DNA from: Deinandra increscens subsp. villosa
Taxonomy: Eukaryota > Streptophyta > Magnoliopsida > Asterales > Asteraceae
Length of the DNA: 64,000 nt
Assembly: GCA_039602395.1 (NCBI GenBank)
Contig: JBCNJP010000020.1
Location: 20,996,483-21,060,482, forward strand
Direction: 5' to 3'
How positions within the stretch are numbered: position 1 is the stretch's first letter; each line of letters opens with the position of its first letter. The notes beneath the pieces were generated by a model. The model was not told the DNA's origin. It searched no databases and saw only the letters and a list, made by a program, of their open reading frames with translations. Below, one piece after another: positions 11,287 through 23,795 of the stretch. The translations under genes and the position numbers were made by a program.

Positions 11287-12800
11287 GTGAAATAATCAAG
11301 GTTGATATAACTTATCTCTAATATATTTATTTTTTATATATATTTATTTAGTTTTTAAAGTCAATTTTTAATATGATCCTTTTATTTTTTGCAGGAAGAT
11401 CGAAAACCAATAAAAGTAGATAACGATCTAGAAGATTTGAGATTTTTTTTATTTAAAATACATTTATTTTGTAACTTTGATATTATATGTTTGTTTTTCC
11501 TTAAAAGCTTTATTAATCAATGCATAATAAATAAATTTGTTACTAGGTCATTAATTATTTTTATAATTTAAAATACTAGGTATATAAAAAAAAGATACGA
11601 ATTGATTTTGTGTACATCCCCTTTTACATTATACGGGGTTTTATATAAAGTTTTTATATGACAAAGTGATGTTTATAATGTGACTAATCAGATATGGTTG
11701 TTTTTAATATACTAATTAAAATCATACATATATTCTATATTCTATATTCTATATTTATATATACACGATAAGAGAGAAGAATTGTAATTATCAATTGTTA
11801 AGAAAGTCTTTCTAGCGGGTTAATGAAAATCTCGGCGCCATTTCTAAAATATTTCCCGCACGACTAATTAAATCCCGTAAATCAAAAATAGGGTATTTTT
11901 CCCCATCTCCGCCCAGTTGCCTCCACCTTCGCGACACCACCTTCTCTGGCGCTCCGACCACCACCGCGTCTTACACGTCCCTCCGTCCATCTCCGAGTCT
12001 CCAACACTCTGTAGATTTCTCTGGATTTTCTCGCTTTTGTGAGGTATGTTTTCGTATCTGATTAAGAAGGGTTTATTGACGTTTTATTTCTCTGAATATC
12101 CAAGTCCAACTTCTTTGATTTCTTCTCAAACCCACATCGACATCTTCGATTTCAGCGGCTCCATTGGCCACAGCGGCTTCTTCATCGCCTTTAGGTTTAT
12201 GCTTAACTTAACCAAACCATTTATGATAAGACATAACTAAATAGTCTAAATTGACCCAACTATAGGCGAACGGGTCAAAATTGGCACCCGAGTTTTTTAA
12301 TTACTGTTGTATGATTTCTGGTTTTGGATGACCTTTTGGTGGAATGTTTATAATTTCAAAACCTAGCAGTTGTTAAAAAGGTAACTAGATTTTATTACTT
12401 TCTCACATATTCTCGGTCATTCAATATTTCATCATGTTAAAGGGATCATACTTTATGATATAGAAATTGTATATTATGTTAGATTCTTAGATTTTATAGT
12501 GTCATCTTTAGAAAAACAACAAAGTAAGTTTATGAGTATTTTAGAATGATATATGTTGGCTCTTATCAAATTCATTTGTGGGACTTTACTTTTAAGTTCC
12601 AACAGAAAGCAACTGTAAAAACATTATATTCATATGATAAAAAAAGTGTGGAAATGCAACCTCCTAAATTGTTTTCATTCAAAAACTTAGATATTGATGT
12701 AAATTGTAATAATACCATTGTTCTTATTCAAAAACTTAGGTTGCTGGTCATAATTAACACATTAACTATTGTTTATGTTTTGCAGTATTCTACTTTAAAA
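11287..12800 (+). other. Spacer between the two CACTA genes; promoter and leader of the second
   Basis: After an AT-rich stretch (to about 11800) comes a C-rich segment (11890-12030) ending TTTTGTGAG|GTATG. That looks like a non-coding first exon with a splice donor near 12043. A matching acceptor TTTGCAG lies just before the first coding ATG at 12801. A short open frame at 12046-12240 resembles nothing known and probably lies in the leader intron. Confidence 0.4.
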
Positions 12801-15719
12801 ATGTCTAATAGGGGCAAACGAGGAGCTGCAAAATGTAACAAGATGCTTAAGGATCCCAAGAGCTGCACCATTGACTTTAACAAAAATGGTTTAGCCATTG
12901 GTAAAAATAAAGATGAGTTTAAGACATGGATTGGAATAGCGTTCAGATCAATGGTCCCTTATCACCTAGTTGCAAAAGATATAGACAAAAAAGTTTATGA
13001 TAAAGTATGGGACTACATAAAGGTATTATATTTTTGATTTGTTGTTCGTTTATATATTACAATTCTTGCTTTTTATGTTAACTACTTTAACTCGTTTTAA
13101 ATTTTTAGCGTTCATGGAAAATACCTAACGATAATGCAAAAGGTACCGTGTTGAAAGAAGGAAAAGCTATGATGAGATCCTTCCGACATACGCTATTGAA
13201 AAAATATGTTAAGAAGAACAAAACCCCTTTTGAAGATTATGAATATTTGAAAAAGCGTCATTGGGAGTCTTTTGTTGCAACTGCTTCATCTGATGAATTT
13301 GAGGTATATGTTGTTCTATGAGTTGAACTTATAAATTGCAATTAAAATCCAGTTAGTTATCGAAGATAGATCTCAATCAAAGCTTACTACTTTATATGTC
13401 TGTTGATATGATTTTATAAGATTACTACTCTTGTATATTTATGTGTGTCATAATTGATACTAACAAATATTTAAATATTTTATGAAGGTAAAAAGTAAAA
13501 AAACCAAGATAAGTGTGGCACAAAACACTGATCCTGCTTGTTTAGGACGAGGGGGATTTGTAAAACTGGAGGAGAAATGGGTAGATAGATGGAACCAACT
13601 TGTTTCAAGCTACCCATATTTAGCTCATATGCAAGACGAGCGTTCAAAAAAATACACCGTTAGCAGGGCTCGTTACAATCCTATCACGGAGAAATTTGAA
13701 CTTGGAGCACACCTACTATCGGAAGGTGTTTTGACAGGAAGACTTGACGAGTTGGTAAGTATCTATATATTAACTCTATATAATTAGCGAGAGGGCAATC
13801 GCGCTCTGCCGCGGTTAGCAAGTTATATCAAATGTGTTTGTTTAATTTTTAGCTCTACTAGAACTCATTTTTATCTAGGTTCAATTGTACATATATATAT
13901 TACATGGTTGTTACGCTTTATTTTATCTAGGCTTGCTGATTTATAAGTTATAGCCATTGAGTGTACTTTATTTTTTTTATAGCATAAAAAAGAGATAGAG
14001 ATGAAGAAAAATGGTTCTTATTACGAGCATGCAAAAAATGTAGTTACCAAGGTAATTGGAAAGGGAAGTCAGCATGGGGGGCGTACACGTTTAGTTTCAC
14101 ATGTGGTTGGTGTTAGAAAGAGTTTGCTTTCTGGAAAGAATAAGCATAAAAGTAAAGAGGCAGATGTATTAACGGAGGAGATTGACGCCACACAACAAGA
14201 TCATGATCGGATTGTTGCAGCGACTGAGAGGGGCCTAGGCAGACATGCTTCTAGTGGTGAGCCTGTTAGATTGTACAACGATCTACCAGACATCAAGGTA
14301 ATACATATTAATTTTTTTTTGCTAATGTTTTAACAAGTATATTAATAAAAATGTCTCTGTTTGCAGTCACTTAGTGGTTGCTACCTTCTACTTGAAGACG
14401 ACGATTCGGTTGTAGCCAGAGGACGAGTTTATCCTACTTCTGAGAGAATTTTACATGGTCGTCCTATAGCCGATGGTTTTGTGAAAGTACACGTAGATTA
14501 TGTCTTCGATAACTATTGCAGTTCTGATGTCCCGCTCGGGACACAAACCGATGAGTTGAATAAAGTGGGTGATGCAAAAGGTCAATTTATTCAATGGCCA
14601 AGGAAATTAATAAAGGTATATAATTAACAATAGTTCTATATTACTTTATTGATTATTATATTAATATTTCGTTTGAGATTTTGTAGATTATCAACACCGA
14701 TTCTTTTGGACAATCGAGTATTAACCAACCTCAAAATGTCTCTGTGCCTACTTCTCAATCTACTCATTGTGTAAATGATGAACAACCCCAACCCCAACAT
14801 ACTTTGAGTCCAGCTTATAGGCCACAGGTATTTGTTACTTCTGTATTTTTAAATTCATCATTAAATGAATAGGTGACTTAGGGCATGAGGTATACCCGTG
14901 TGGTGTTATATGTTAAAGATTGATGACTGGACTTTTAACACGCATGGGGTATACATGGTGTGATATGGTGTGTGTTATAAAAATACATGGCATGCTTTGA
15001 TTGGACAAGGTCACCATCCTCCTTCCCTCCACCTCTCTTCCACGACGTGAAAAATATGGCGCAGCCATATCTTGGCAAAGGTTGGCGCCACATGGGGATG
15101 GTTTTGGCGCAGCCATGCTTGGCCACATAGGCTATGGCGCCACCCATACCCCTTGCCCTTAGAGTTTAAGTATTAGGTTATTTTGTAGTCAACATTTATA
15201 TAAATTTATTATAGATGTATGTATATACACATAAATATAAATATGATAGGAGATGCATTTATTAGGTGACCTTTTCTTTTAATTCATTATGAACTGACTT
15301 GTTACATATATATTTTTTCCAATATAGTATGATGAAACATACTCGTATCAAAATCAACAAGCAAATGGATTTCAAGATGAAGGAATATTTTCTCGACAAG
15401 AATCTGACATCAATCTTATGGATATGGTAATCACTTTGTCCTAATAGATATGTATGTATTAATATTTTTATATATATAAACACACACATGTAATAACTTG
15501 ATATAATGAATGTATGTTTTGATAATTTAACTATTAATGTAGCTTACTGGATCGTTTCCATTACAATCGACTGATGTTGGTCACAGTCTTCCTCAACAAG
15601 TGCATCATTCTCATGCTAATGCTACTGATCCTATTATTATAAGAGATAATAAGATAGCTAGCCTTTTGACCAAGATAAAGCAAAGGAAAAAGTCTAGAAG
15701 TATGCATAGACTAGCATAA
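12801..15719 (+). CDS. Plant transposase (Ptta/En/Spm, Transposase_24-like), eight exons, ends at an in-frame stop
   Basis: Exons by GT-AG junctions: 12801-13022, 13109-13303, 13488-13754, 13983-14297, 14367-14615, 14687-14827, 15328-15426, 15543-15719, all joined in phase 0. They give about 554 residues. The N-terminal part starts MSNRGKRGAAKCNK. The middle has YVKKNKTPFEDYEYLKKRHW, then CLGRGGFVKLEEKW and RSKKYTVSRARYNP, the pattern of the plant En/Spm-type Transposase_24 family. A basic, Lys-rich stretch near the end (KIKQRKKSRSMHRLA) precedes the TAA at 15717. The same frame stays open past that stop into a Ulp1-like domain, so the stop is probably a disabling mutation in a longer fusion protein. 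Intron 6 holds a Tourist MITE. Confidence 0.72.
14881..15158. mobile_element. Tourist-like (PIF/Harbinger) MITE in intron 6
   Basis: 278 bp flanked by TTA (14878-14880 and 15159-15161). The ends read GGGCATGAGGTATACC and, reverse-complemented, GGGCAAGGGGTATGGG. The interior contains repeated GGCGCAGCCAT and TGGCGCCA strings. It has no coding capacity. Confidence 0.85.
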
Positions 15720-16773
15720 AAATTGGCGTTGCTATCTAATGAAACTCTCTCAATACAGATGGTTTCGCCGAGGGGGATGTATGTCGACTTCATTTTTGAG
15801 ACCATCCAAATCCAATCGTTGCTACGATCATGTCTTAATAAATGGGTGGACGCTGACATTCTGTCATGGTTTGAGATGTAAGTTCTATTGTTTTGTTTAA
15901 ATATTTTATGGTAACATGTGTTTTTATTGTGACTAATCTTATCATATTTTTTATAGTTTTTTTATATATATGTGGTGGAGATGATGGTGAAACGGCGTAT
16001 TTTAATCCTCGATCAATTGAAGAGACATTGTGCAAAGTCAAAACGAAATATGTCAAGAAATATATCCAAAGTGTCATGGAGCTTCATAAAGATAAGCCAT
16101 TTTTCTTGGCCCCATATTTAGCCGGGTATAATAATTATTCTTAGATCCACTTGTAGTTTTCATTTATTTATTTCATTCATTGTTATATTAAGTGATCACC
16201 TTTAAAATATTACTTATGCAGAGGTCACTGGTGTTTAGTTTTGATAACTCGTCGTCATAACATACACTACTGTGGACACATAATTGACTCGAACAGAAAA
16301 GATAAAGATGAAAAGAATTATGAGATCACGAAGATATTTGAAGAGGCTATTGGAGAGAAGATGAAGTGGGAAATGGTTAATGTAAGTTTTCTATAAGTTT
16401 TTAGTACTTTGTTACTTTGTTTATTTATACTTTGGTTAATATATAATATTATTATTTCAATATATATATACAGTGTTATCAACAAAACAAAAAAGACACA
16501 TGGGCTTGCGGATTTTATGTAATGAAGGCCATGCATCAGTTCGTGCTTCAATTTCATGAACATCTTGTAAGTATATTTAGATATTTATACTTTTGCCAAA
16601 TTAGATAGAATATATATTGAAATATAATCTAAATGATTTTATATGCTTATCTTCTTTAGATGGAGACCCGTTCTGAGCCTCTTCATCAAGATGAGATTGA
16701 CGTGTTCATAGAATTTATACTATCCGCATTTATAAAGGTAGCTGAGGGCATTATAAGGGTAACTAAGGTTTAG
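15720..16773 (+). pseudogene. Ulp1-like cysteine protease domain of the CACTA second gene
   Basis: Downstream of the in-frame TAA the frame continues KLALLSNETLSIQMVSPRGM. Exons follow at 15720-15877, 15957-16125, 16222-16381, 16474-16566 and 16660-16773, ending TAG. The protease pattern is complete: GHWCLVLI (His), HIIDSNRK (Asp), a Gln in CYQQN, and TWACGFYVM with the nucleophile Cys. Ulp1/C48-type domains are known in CACTA elements of plants. The junction between 15877 and 15957 is out of phase by one base and falls on a run of seven T, so there is either a second lesion or another acceptor. Confidence 0.75.
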
Positions 16774-17079
16774 AATTAGAGGTTTAGAATTAGTTGTTTA
16801 TTTCACTCTTTGTATCTGGTTTTAAACTTTGTTTTAGTTGTGTTTATGGTTTTGCAGAGTGATGTTTTGAACATTATGTATTTGATGTTTAGTTATATTT
16901 TAGACTATAATATGTTTCAAATGGATTGGTTTGTTTAATTATTTGGTTTTTTGTAAATTGGTGGTGCTGGGTGAATAAAGTAAATAATAACAAAAAAAAT
17001 GGTTTTTTTTCTTAAATAAAATAGCCCACTATTTTTGTGAAAAAAAATCTGAAATTTTTTCCAATAACCGCTGTTTTTG

Positions 17080-17412
17080 TCGGCTATTTTTTTTAATTAA
17101 ATAACTTTTATACAACGGTTTTTATAAAACCTAAAATAATTAAATTATTTTAAACTACGTTATTTTTTTGTTTATTTTAAACAACGCATATTCTTTTAAA
17201 CAACGTTTTATATAATATTTTTAAAAATTATTTTAAACAACGCTTAAACAGTGTTTTATATAATATTTTTAAAATCTATTTTAAACAACGCTTTCTATAA
17301 TATTTTAAAAACTATTTTAAACAACGGTTTTCTATTTTAAACAACACTATAATAGACAACGGTTCTAAAAATTAAAATAACCGTTGTTTATAATGTAATT
17401 TTTGTAGTAGTG
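17080..17412. repeat. CACTA right subterminal repeats and terminal inverted repeat
   Basis: About eight copies of TTTTAAACAACG(G/C) or close variants between 17105 and 17365, most in the same orientation as at the left end. They are followed by an inverted CCGTTGTTTATAATG and the terminal TGTAGTAGTG. Confidence 0.85.
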
Positions 17413-17415
17413 AAA

Positions 17416-19746
17416 ATTTCTTCTTATGCCTTATTTGATTAGTAAGAATCTCATCTCTACTATTAGGCTATTAGCACATTTCTATTAGTAAGAATCTCAT
17501 CTCTACTATTAGCACATTTCTATGCTCATTAGAAGTGGTTTTCATCGATGGTAAATACTTTTTAGGTATGCATGTTTGTTTTAATTGTGTACTTGATTTT
17601 TACCGTGGGTCACTATCCTTATCCATCAACTTTGATGCTTGTGGGATTATTTACTGTCAAATGGAAAGAAAATTGTTATTGATGGAGAAAATAAAAGTAA
17701 TTGTAAAGTGTCTATGATGCGGTTATTGTAAGCAATCAAATGAAAGAGACTAGAATGATAATTAAAAAAAAACATTGGATCACCACATAACAATGATTTA
17801 TGGAGTTTATACTTTAAAAAGGGAAAGAGAATCACTATCAAAGGATAAACCACAAAAAAGATAATTATACAAAAATAATAAGAAAAGTTAAAATTCAAAT
17901 TATTAAGAAATCTAATATCCATGCAAATAAACCCTTCCATGCATCCAAACACAAGTAGCTTTCGATCCATGCGAACCGCAGGTCATGGATAATCTTGATG
18001 CTTCTGTATGACTGTATCTACCTTGTGTTTTTGAAAAAAAACTCGTTTTAAGATCTGTTGGGACATGCTTATTTCTATGTACGTTTTGATATATACTTAA
18101 AACCGAACCACCGCAAAATGTTTCTTAAAAATTACAGATTTAAGGATGGTGTTAAAATTATGTCTTCATTTCTTTTATTTGTATTTTTTTATTTATTGTT
18201 GGTATTTATTTATCTATTAGTATAGACGTATAGTAAGTGTGTTCTTTGTCATAATTGTGAGGGTAATATGCAAATGAGACATGTTGTTGCTTTTGGGCTT
18301 AGAGTTCAAGGGTTCACGTTTGGGCCTTTAGGCTTACGTCTAGACTAATGTTCCATGCATCCTATTGGATTGGGCTTTCATGTTAATGTTTAAAGAGCTA
18401 CAACTCGGGGTGTTCATTATTTAAATTGGGTTCGAAAAATTTATAATTTGATTTAAAAAAAAATAGTCGATTTAAATTGATTCGAACTTCAAATTTCAAA
18501 TGAGAAGTCCAACCTTAGATACCCTCTCAAGTCTCACCGGTCACCACCTATTTCACATTCTTAATACTTTAATCGGTCAAACTTCAAACTTTCCTAAAAT
18601 CAACTAACCCTAAATTCTGTCACATCAATCGGTCAACAATTTCATCTTCATCGACTACCGTCCTCGTTGAGGTCTAGCACCCTAAGTCAACTAAACATTT
18701 GGCCCTCTTTGCTATTCTATCTTCACCGACTGTCAAATACCATTGGTATAGTTCAAGTTTTTAGTAGTTTTGGAAATAAATTAATATCATTATTATTTTG
18801 GGTCAATTTAAATCAAATTTATTCAAATTCGATTCAATACAGGTTTACCAAATCAAAATTTGAATAATTTGATTAGATCAATTCAAGTATTCAAAATTCG
18901 ATTATTCAAACACCCATAGTGGCAAATTTATGCTTTCACATATGTAGTGACACCTATTGGAAGAAGAGGCTGGATTTATCGCCTAACACAAACTCTCTCT
19001 TTCTGTTGTTTACTAATTTTTCATGTTCGTCGAGTTTAGTGTTTGTAGTTCTTTAATTTACACAACATTAGTTGTCACCACTCGACTTCTACATATAATA
19101 TGTATAGAACCGTTTAGATAGGTTTTTTTCTTTCTTTTTAATAAGATCAATACATTTTTAGTCAATTGTATTCGCTTTTGGCTTCGTTTTATGTATATAT
19201 GTGTGAGTTAACATTCCAAAATCATTTTTAGTACCATTTTTAACATATACCTCTAATTTTCATCAAGAAAGAGTCCATGAATGTTTACATATCATTTAAA
19301 TATATACACAATATATAAAAAAACATAGAGTCCTTGCCTACTTATATAATATACTTGTTTCTAACTTCTACACCAAAGCAAACTTTTGTTTAGTTCTTTG
19401 ATTTTCAATTTATTTTACAAAGAAAAAGATAAGGAGAAACAAAATTTTAAAAAATTTCATGATTTAAACTCGCAACAATTTAATAACACTACTTAAATCT
19501 ATAGTAGAGCATTCTCTTATTTTATGATCTCTAATTTTACTTTTAAATTAACACATTTTATGACAGCTATTGTTAGACCATCTTGTGAATATTTGGGGGA
19601 AATAATCTGACAATTAAGTACATTCAAATCTGGTGGTGAGATTACTATGTTTCACATATTTTTAGCAAAATAAAATAAAATTAATTAAAGATAAAAAAGA
19701 AAACCGGGCGTAGCCAAGCCATATCTCTAAGCCGGCTTAAAAGCAC
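17416..19746. other. Intergenic, no gene recognised
   Basis: AT-rich. An imperfect direct duplication of AGTAAGAATCTCATCTCTAC lies at about 17440-17522. A weak inverted pair (GGGGTGTTC at 18399 and GAATTATTCAAACACCC-like near 18895-18913) may mark a decayed inverted-repeat element. No exon-like frame with recognisable protein similarity was found. Confidence 0.5.
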
Positions 19747-19754
19747 TATAAATA
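19747..19754 (+). promoter_or_regulatory. TATA box of the HIPP gene
   Basis: TATAAATA, about 370 bp before the start codon and followed by a pyrimidine-rich leader (19800-20100), as for a plant core promoter. Confidence 0.55.
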
Positions 19755-20116
19755 AAACCCATTGAAAAGAAAACCCAAATAAATAAACCTAAAAAAACCC
19801 ACTCTGAGAGGAAAACCACCTCTGTGTGCTTCGTCTACATCTTCTCTCTGAAACTAAACTAAAATACAACTGATCTTTAATGTCTACCCACCGCCTCTGA
19901 ACTTCTTGTTGTGCCTTCAAAACACAACCTTTTGGTTCTTAATTTCTCATTTCACTCTAATTAAACAACCCCTTCAAATCCCCAATTTCACTTTCTTGAT
20001 TTTCACAGCAATTTTCAAGATTGTTCGTTCAGATCTGTAAAGCTTGCAAATTTCATCCTCCTTGTTTCATTTTGATCTTCTTTCTTTCTGGGTTTTGCGT
20101 GATTTAGCTGGGAAAT

Positions 20117-22121
20117 ATGAGTAAAGAAGAGTTTGTGAAGATTCAGGTACATAATTAACCGTTTTAATTTCTTAAATGTGTGAAAAAAAGGTGTTGAAAT
20201 GTGTGTTTTTGATCGGTGTACGTTGCTTTTTTCAATGCTTTGCGTGTTGTGAACACTAAAATCTTCAATTTCTTCTTTCTTATTTCTTGTTTCTTGTTTC
20301 TCTCTCCTGTTTACCGGGCAGTCTCTACTCAATTAATTCGAATTCATAAACAGAACTTAAAAAAAACCCAAATTTGTGCATGCAGACTTGCTCTCTGAAA
20401 GTGAACATACACTGTGATGGATGTAAGCGAAAAGTGAAGAAGATTTTACAGAAAATCGACGGTATTGTGGTTAAATTCTTGAAATTTGATGCCTTTTTTG
20501 ATGAATTCGGTTGCTAATTTGGTAATTTGATGTTTTGTTTGGTTAAATTTTGAATCTTGAAACAGGGGTTTACACCATCAGTATAGATCCGGAACAGAGC
20601 AAGGTGACAGTTTCAGGAGTTGTTGATCCAGATACGCTTATAAAGAAGCTTGGAAAAAGTGGAAAACTTGCTACGATTTGGGGGGCTTCTAAGCCAAATC
20701 CGCAGATCAATAATCAGTTTAAAAACATGCAGATTGACGGTGGGAAAGGCGGTGGTGGTGGCGGTGGAAATAACAAAAATCAGGGGCAGAAAGGGGGTGG
20801 AAATAATAATAATAATAATAATCAGCAGCAACAGGGTAAAGGAAATCACCACCCGGCGCCGCCGCAAGGCGGTGGTCCGACGCCGCAGCAGCTTCAGCAG
20901 TTTCAGCAGCTTCAGCAATTGAAGGGGTTTCAAGATCTGAAAAATCATCCCCAGTTTAAGGATATGAAAATGCCTCCTTTTGGTAACTCCGGCGGCGGCG
21001 GCGGTGGTGGTGGCGGTGGTGGTGGTGGTGGGAAGGGTGCGCAGAAGGGTGTGAAAATGGTGGAGGAAGATTATGATAGTGAAGATGATTATGATGATGA
21101 TGATGATGAGTTTGATGATGATTATGATGATGATGATGAGTTTGATGATGAGATTGATGATGCTCCGGTGAAGAAACCGGTGATGATGGGTGGCCCCGGC
21201 GGTGGTCAGATGGGGCAGATGGGGAATATGTTACCGCAGCTTATGAAGAGTGGTCAGATTCCGCCGCAGTTTATGAAAGGCGGGCAGATGCCGCCGCAAA
21301 TGAAGGGCGGCCCGCCTCCGAATAATAACGGCGGAAAGAAAGGAGGCGGTGGCGGCGGTGGAGGTGGAGGTGGTAATGTTCCGGTTCAAATGAACGGTGG
21401 TGGTAAGAAAGGAGGTGGAGGTGGTGGGGGTCAAAATCCGGGTGGCGGTGGCGGGAAGAATGTCGGTGGAGGTCCGGGAGATGGTCCGAATAAGAACGGT
21501 GGTGGTGGCGGTGGCGGTCAAAATAAAGGTGGTGGTGGCGGCGGTGGCGGAGGCGGCGGCATGATGAACGGAGGGAATAAAGGTGGGATTAATGATGGTG
21601 GGATCCATGGCATGCCAAGCATGATGGGTGGTATGAATGGTGGTGGGGGTATGGGAAACATGCCTATGGGTGGTGGTCAAATGGGTCCACGGATGGGTCA
21701 AATGAATGGGTCCATGGGTCATATGGGTAACATGCAAGCGGTCCAAGGACTCCCCGCCGGGTCGGGTATGACCCGCGGCGGCGGTGGAGGTCCGCCCTTC
21801 CAAGGAGGAGGGGCGGAAGCGATGGCTGCTGGTAACCCGTATTACCAGCAGCAATTAGCGGCGATGATGAACCAACAACAACAAGCGGCAAATAACGGTG
21901 GTGGTGGTGGTGGCGGTGAAAGATTCCACCCGATGATGTACGCTAGGCCCCCACCGGCGGTTAACTATATGCAGCCGGCTCCGCCGCAGCCTAATTATAT
22001 GCAGCCGCAACCACCGCCGTATCAGCCTTACGCGCCCTACCCCTACCCGCACCCGCCACAGGGCGAACCCATTTCACAATACTTCAATGATGAAAACACC
22101 TCAAGCTGCAGGATAATGTGA
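20117..22121 (+). CDS. HIPP: Heavy-metal-associated isoprenylated plant protein (HIPP)
   Basis: Exons 20117-20146, 20386-20461 and 20566-22121 give 553 residues. The start ATG opens MSKEEFVKIQT, the usual HIPP beginning. Residues 11-75 form one HMA fold with the metal-binding Cys20-Asp-Gly-Cys23 and the typical GVYTISIDPEQSKVTVSG strand pair. The rest is low complexity: long poly-Gly runs, a Gln-rich stretch (about 130-150), an almost purely Asp/Glu block (about 200-235), Met/Gly-rich repeats and a Pro/Tyr-rich tail. The C-terminus CRIM is a CaaX box, so farnesylation and membrane anchoring are expected. The family binds Cd, Cu or Zn and interacts with partner proteins. The two short first exons and long last exon match HIPP32-34-type genes. 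No lesion is seen. Confidence 0.95.
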
Positions 22122-23575
22122 GAAACCCGAGTCGGAAGGCGGTTTCCCGAGGCGGTTTGCGGTGGTTAGTGGTGTCTCCGACTAAAACTGTGGTTTTTCT
22201 TTAGCTTTAGTTGTTTACTTTTTTCAGTTTTCGTTTCACTTGATCCTAAAGATGGGTTAGTTTTTTTTTTTTTTTAATTAAATTATGATAATAGTGGAGT
22301 AATATATAAGATAATATATTATCAAAAAAGCTTAGGGAAGAATGATGGTGATGATGGTGTTTTATAATAATGATGTTTATAGGTGTTCATATGTTGGAAG
22401 AAGAGAAATAATATGAAAAAAGGACATGATGACCCCATAACATGTGTTGGAGCATGGTAGAATGTTGCCACTTTAAACCTATTTCACTTGTTTTAACTTT
22501 TAGATTTTTTAACTCGTTTAATCCGTTTATTTTATTTCATCCTTTATTGACTATTTCGACGATTGTAAATGGTTCTTTACTTATTTGACCCGTTTTATTT
22601 TATAATACTTCTTTTACTTATTTGACTCGTTATTTTATTTGTTTTTTGTTAGACTTTAAAATGGCTAATCAATATTTGTTCATATGAAATAAGTGTTGGG
22701 TAATGTCAATTTGATTTATTGCCTTATGATATTATGACAAGGTTAAGTGCAATACTTTTACAATTATTTTTAGTCATACTTTTTTACAATTAGTTTTAGT
22801 CATACTTTTCTGATATTTTAACGTCATATTGTTAACTTTTACTTTTATATTTTACTTCCGTGATACTAACATGAATTCTAAACTTTTTTAACAATATTTA
22901 ACAAAAAGTGAGGTGTAAAGAGAGAAAAAGAGGTAGTAAATCGCGGTATTTTGAGCCGCATTGGGTTCTATTTTCACATATTGATGGAGGGTGGTAGTGG
23001 TTTAGCCGTAGTCACATACCGATGTTGCATCATGTGGTCTAGCACTCACATCAGATTATGCATATATGTCTTTATCTTTAAAATTTGAAGAAAAAATAAA
23101 AAGCTTTTAATTTTAGGTTCATCAATTTCTCCAAAGTAGAGTTCACTTCTAAAAGTATTAAAAAATATATACATAAATAGGAAAGTTAAAATTAAATATG
23201 CATAATATAGAGACAGAAACAAAGAATAAGATATGGATGGTTTTATAAAAACTTTAAATTTTAGTATCTTAATAATAAACTAGCTTTTTTAACTATATTG
23301 TGGAGAATATTATGTAGAAGTTGTGAAGTTGTTCAAGTACTCTTGATCTTAGGCCTAACGTGGGCTTGATTGTGTTGCTAGATATTTGTTGGGAAAGTTA
23401 CTGTTAGGTTGCAGCAAAACGATACCGTATTGGGTTGACTATTTTGGATGCAAAGTTGTTGGGAATTGGTTTGTCTGCTTGCAGTTTGTAAATTTCAATT
23501 TAAAGATACAACCTTTTTGTAGGAAATATCTTGTTTCTAACTCAACTTTTTAAAACAAATAATTGGTACCAATGA
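22122..23575. other. HIPP 3' untranslated region and intergenic sequence
   Basis: The 3' UTR probably runs to about 22300 and has a T-rich stretch at 22260-22275. Beyond it are AT-rich sequence and a short imperfect direct repeat (TTTTAGTCATACTTTT at about 22770 and 22796). No gene seen. Confidence 0.5.
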
Positions 23576-23795
23576 TCTCTGGCCTATAACCTAATAGGTT
23601 ACGGAGGTAACCAAAGACATTATAAATTGGATGTATTGAAATCTTATTTGTAACAAAAAATAAATAAATAAGGGTTACAGGTTGAGCCAGGGGGTTTTCT
23701 CATATATAATGAGTTTTCTCTTCATGAGAAATGAAGATGATCGGGTGGGTGGTGTAATGTCCACATCGGTGATCCAAATATGCCGTTAAAAAAAA
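23576..23795 (+). mobile_element. SINE-like retroposon, degenerate
   Basis: The GC-richer segment ends ATGCCGTTAAAAAAAA. The G/T-rich body and A-rich tail resemble the 3' end of the copy at 24430-24735 (CCGTTCAAAAAAA). No clear target duplication. Confidence 0.35.

Larger units (their letters stand above)
2301..17412 (+). mobile_element. 15.1 kb CACTA (En/Spm) DNA transposon
   Basis: The left end reads CACTAGTACAAAACTG and the right end, reverse-complemented, reads CACTACTACAAAAATTAC. Both run into an AAACAACGG motif about 20-30 bp inside. The element is flanked by a 3 bp target duplication AAA (2298-2300 and 17413-17415), as expected for CACTA elements. Inside, in order, are a TNP2-like transposase (5045-11286, broken) and a Transposase_24/Ulp1-like gene (12801-16773), both on the plus strand. 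Later insertions inside it are a solo LTR, an antisense LTR fragment, a Tourist MITE and probably a Helitron. The transposase is dead, so the copy is not autonomous. Confidence 0.93.

Noticed and set aside
18399..18913. Possible inverted-repeat element with GGGTGTT ends
   Set aside because: Ends match only partly and no target duplication is visible. Mentioned only in the gap entry.
20613..20948. Minus-strand frame across the HIPP exon
   Set aside because: A shadow of the HIPP coding sequence.
21231..21854. 207-codon frame antisense to HIPP
   Set aside because: It is the complement of the Gly/Met repeats (GGN gives CCN/ACC), with Thr/His-rich junk protein and no domain.
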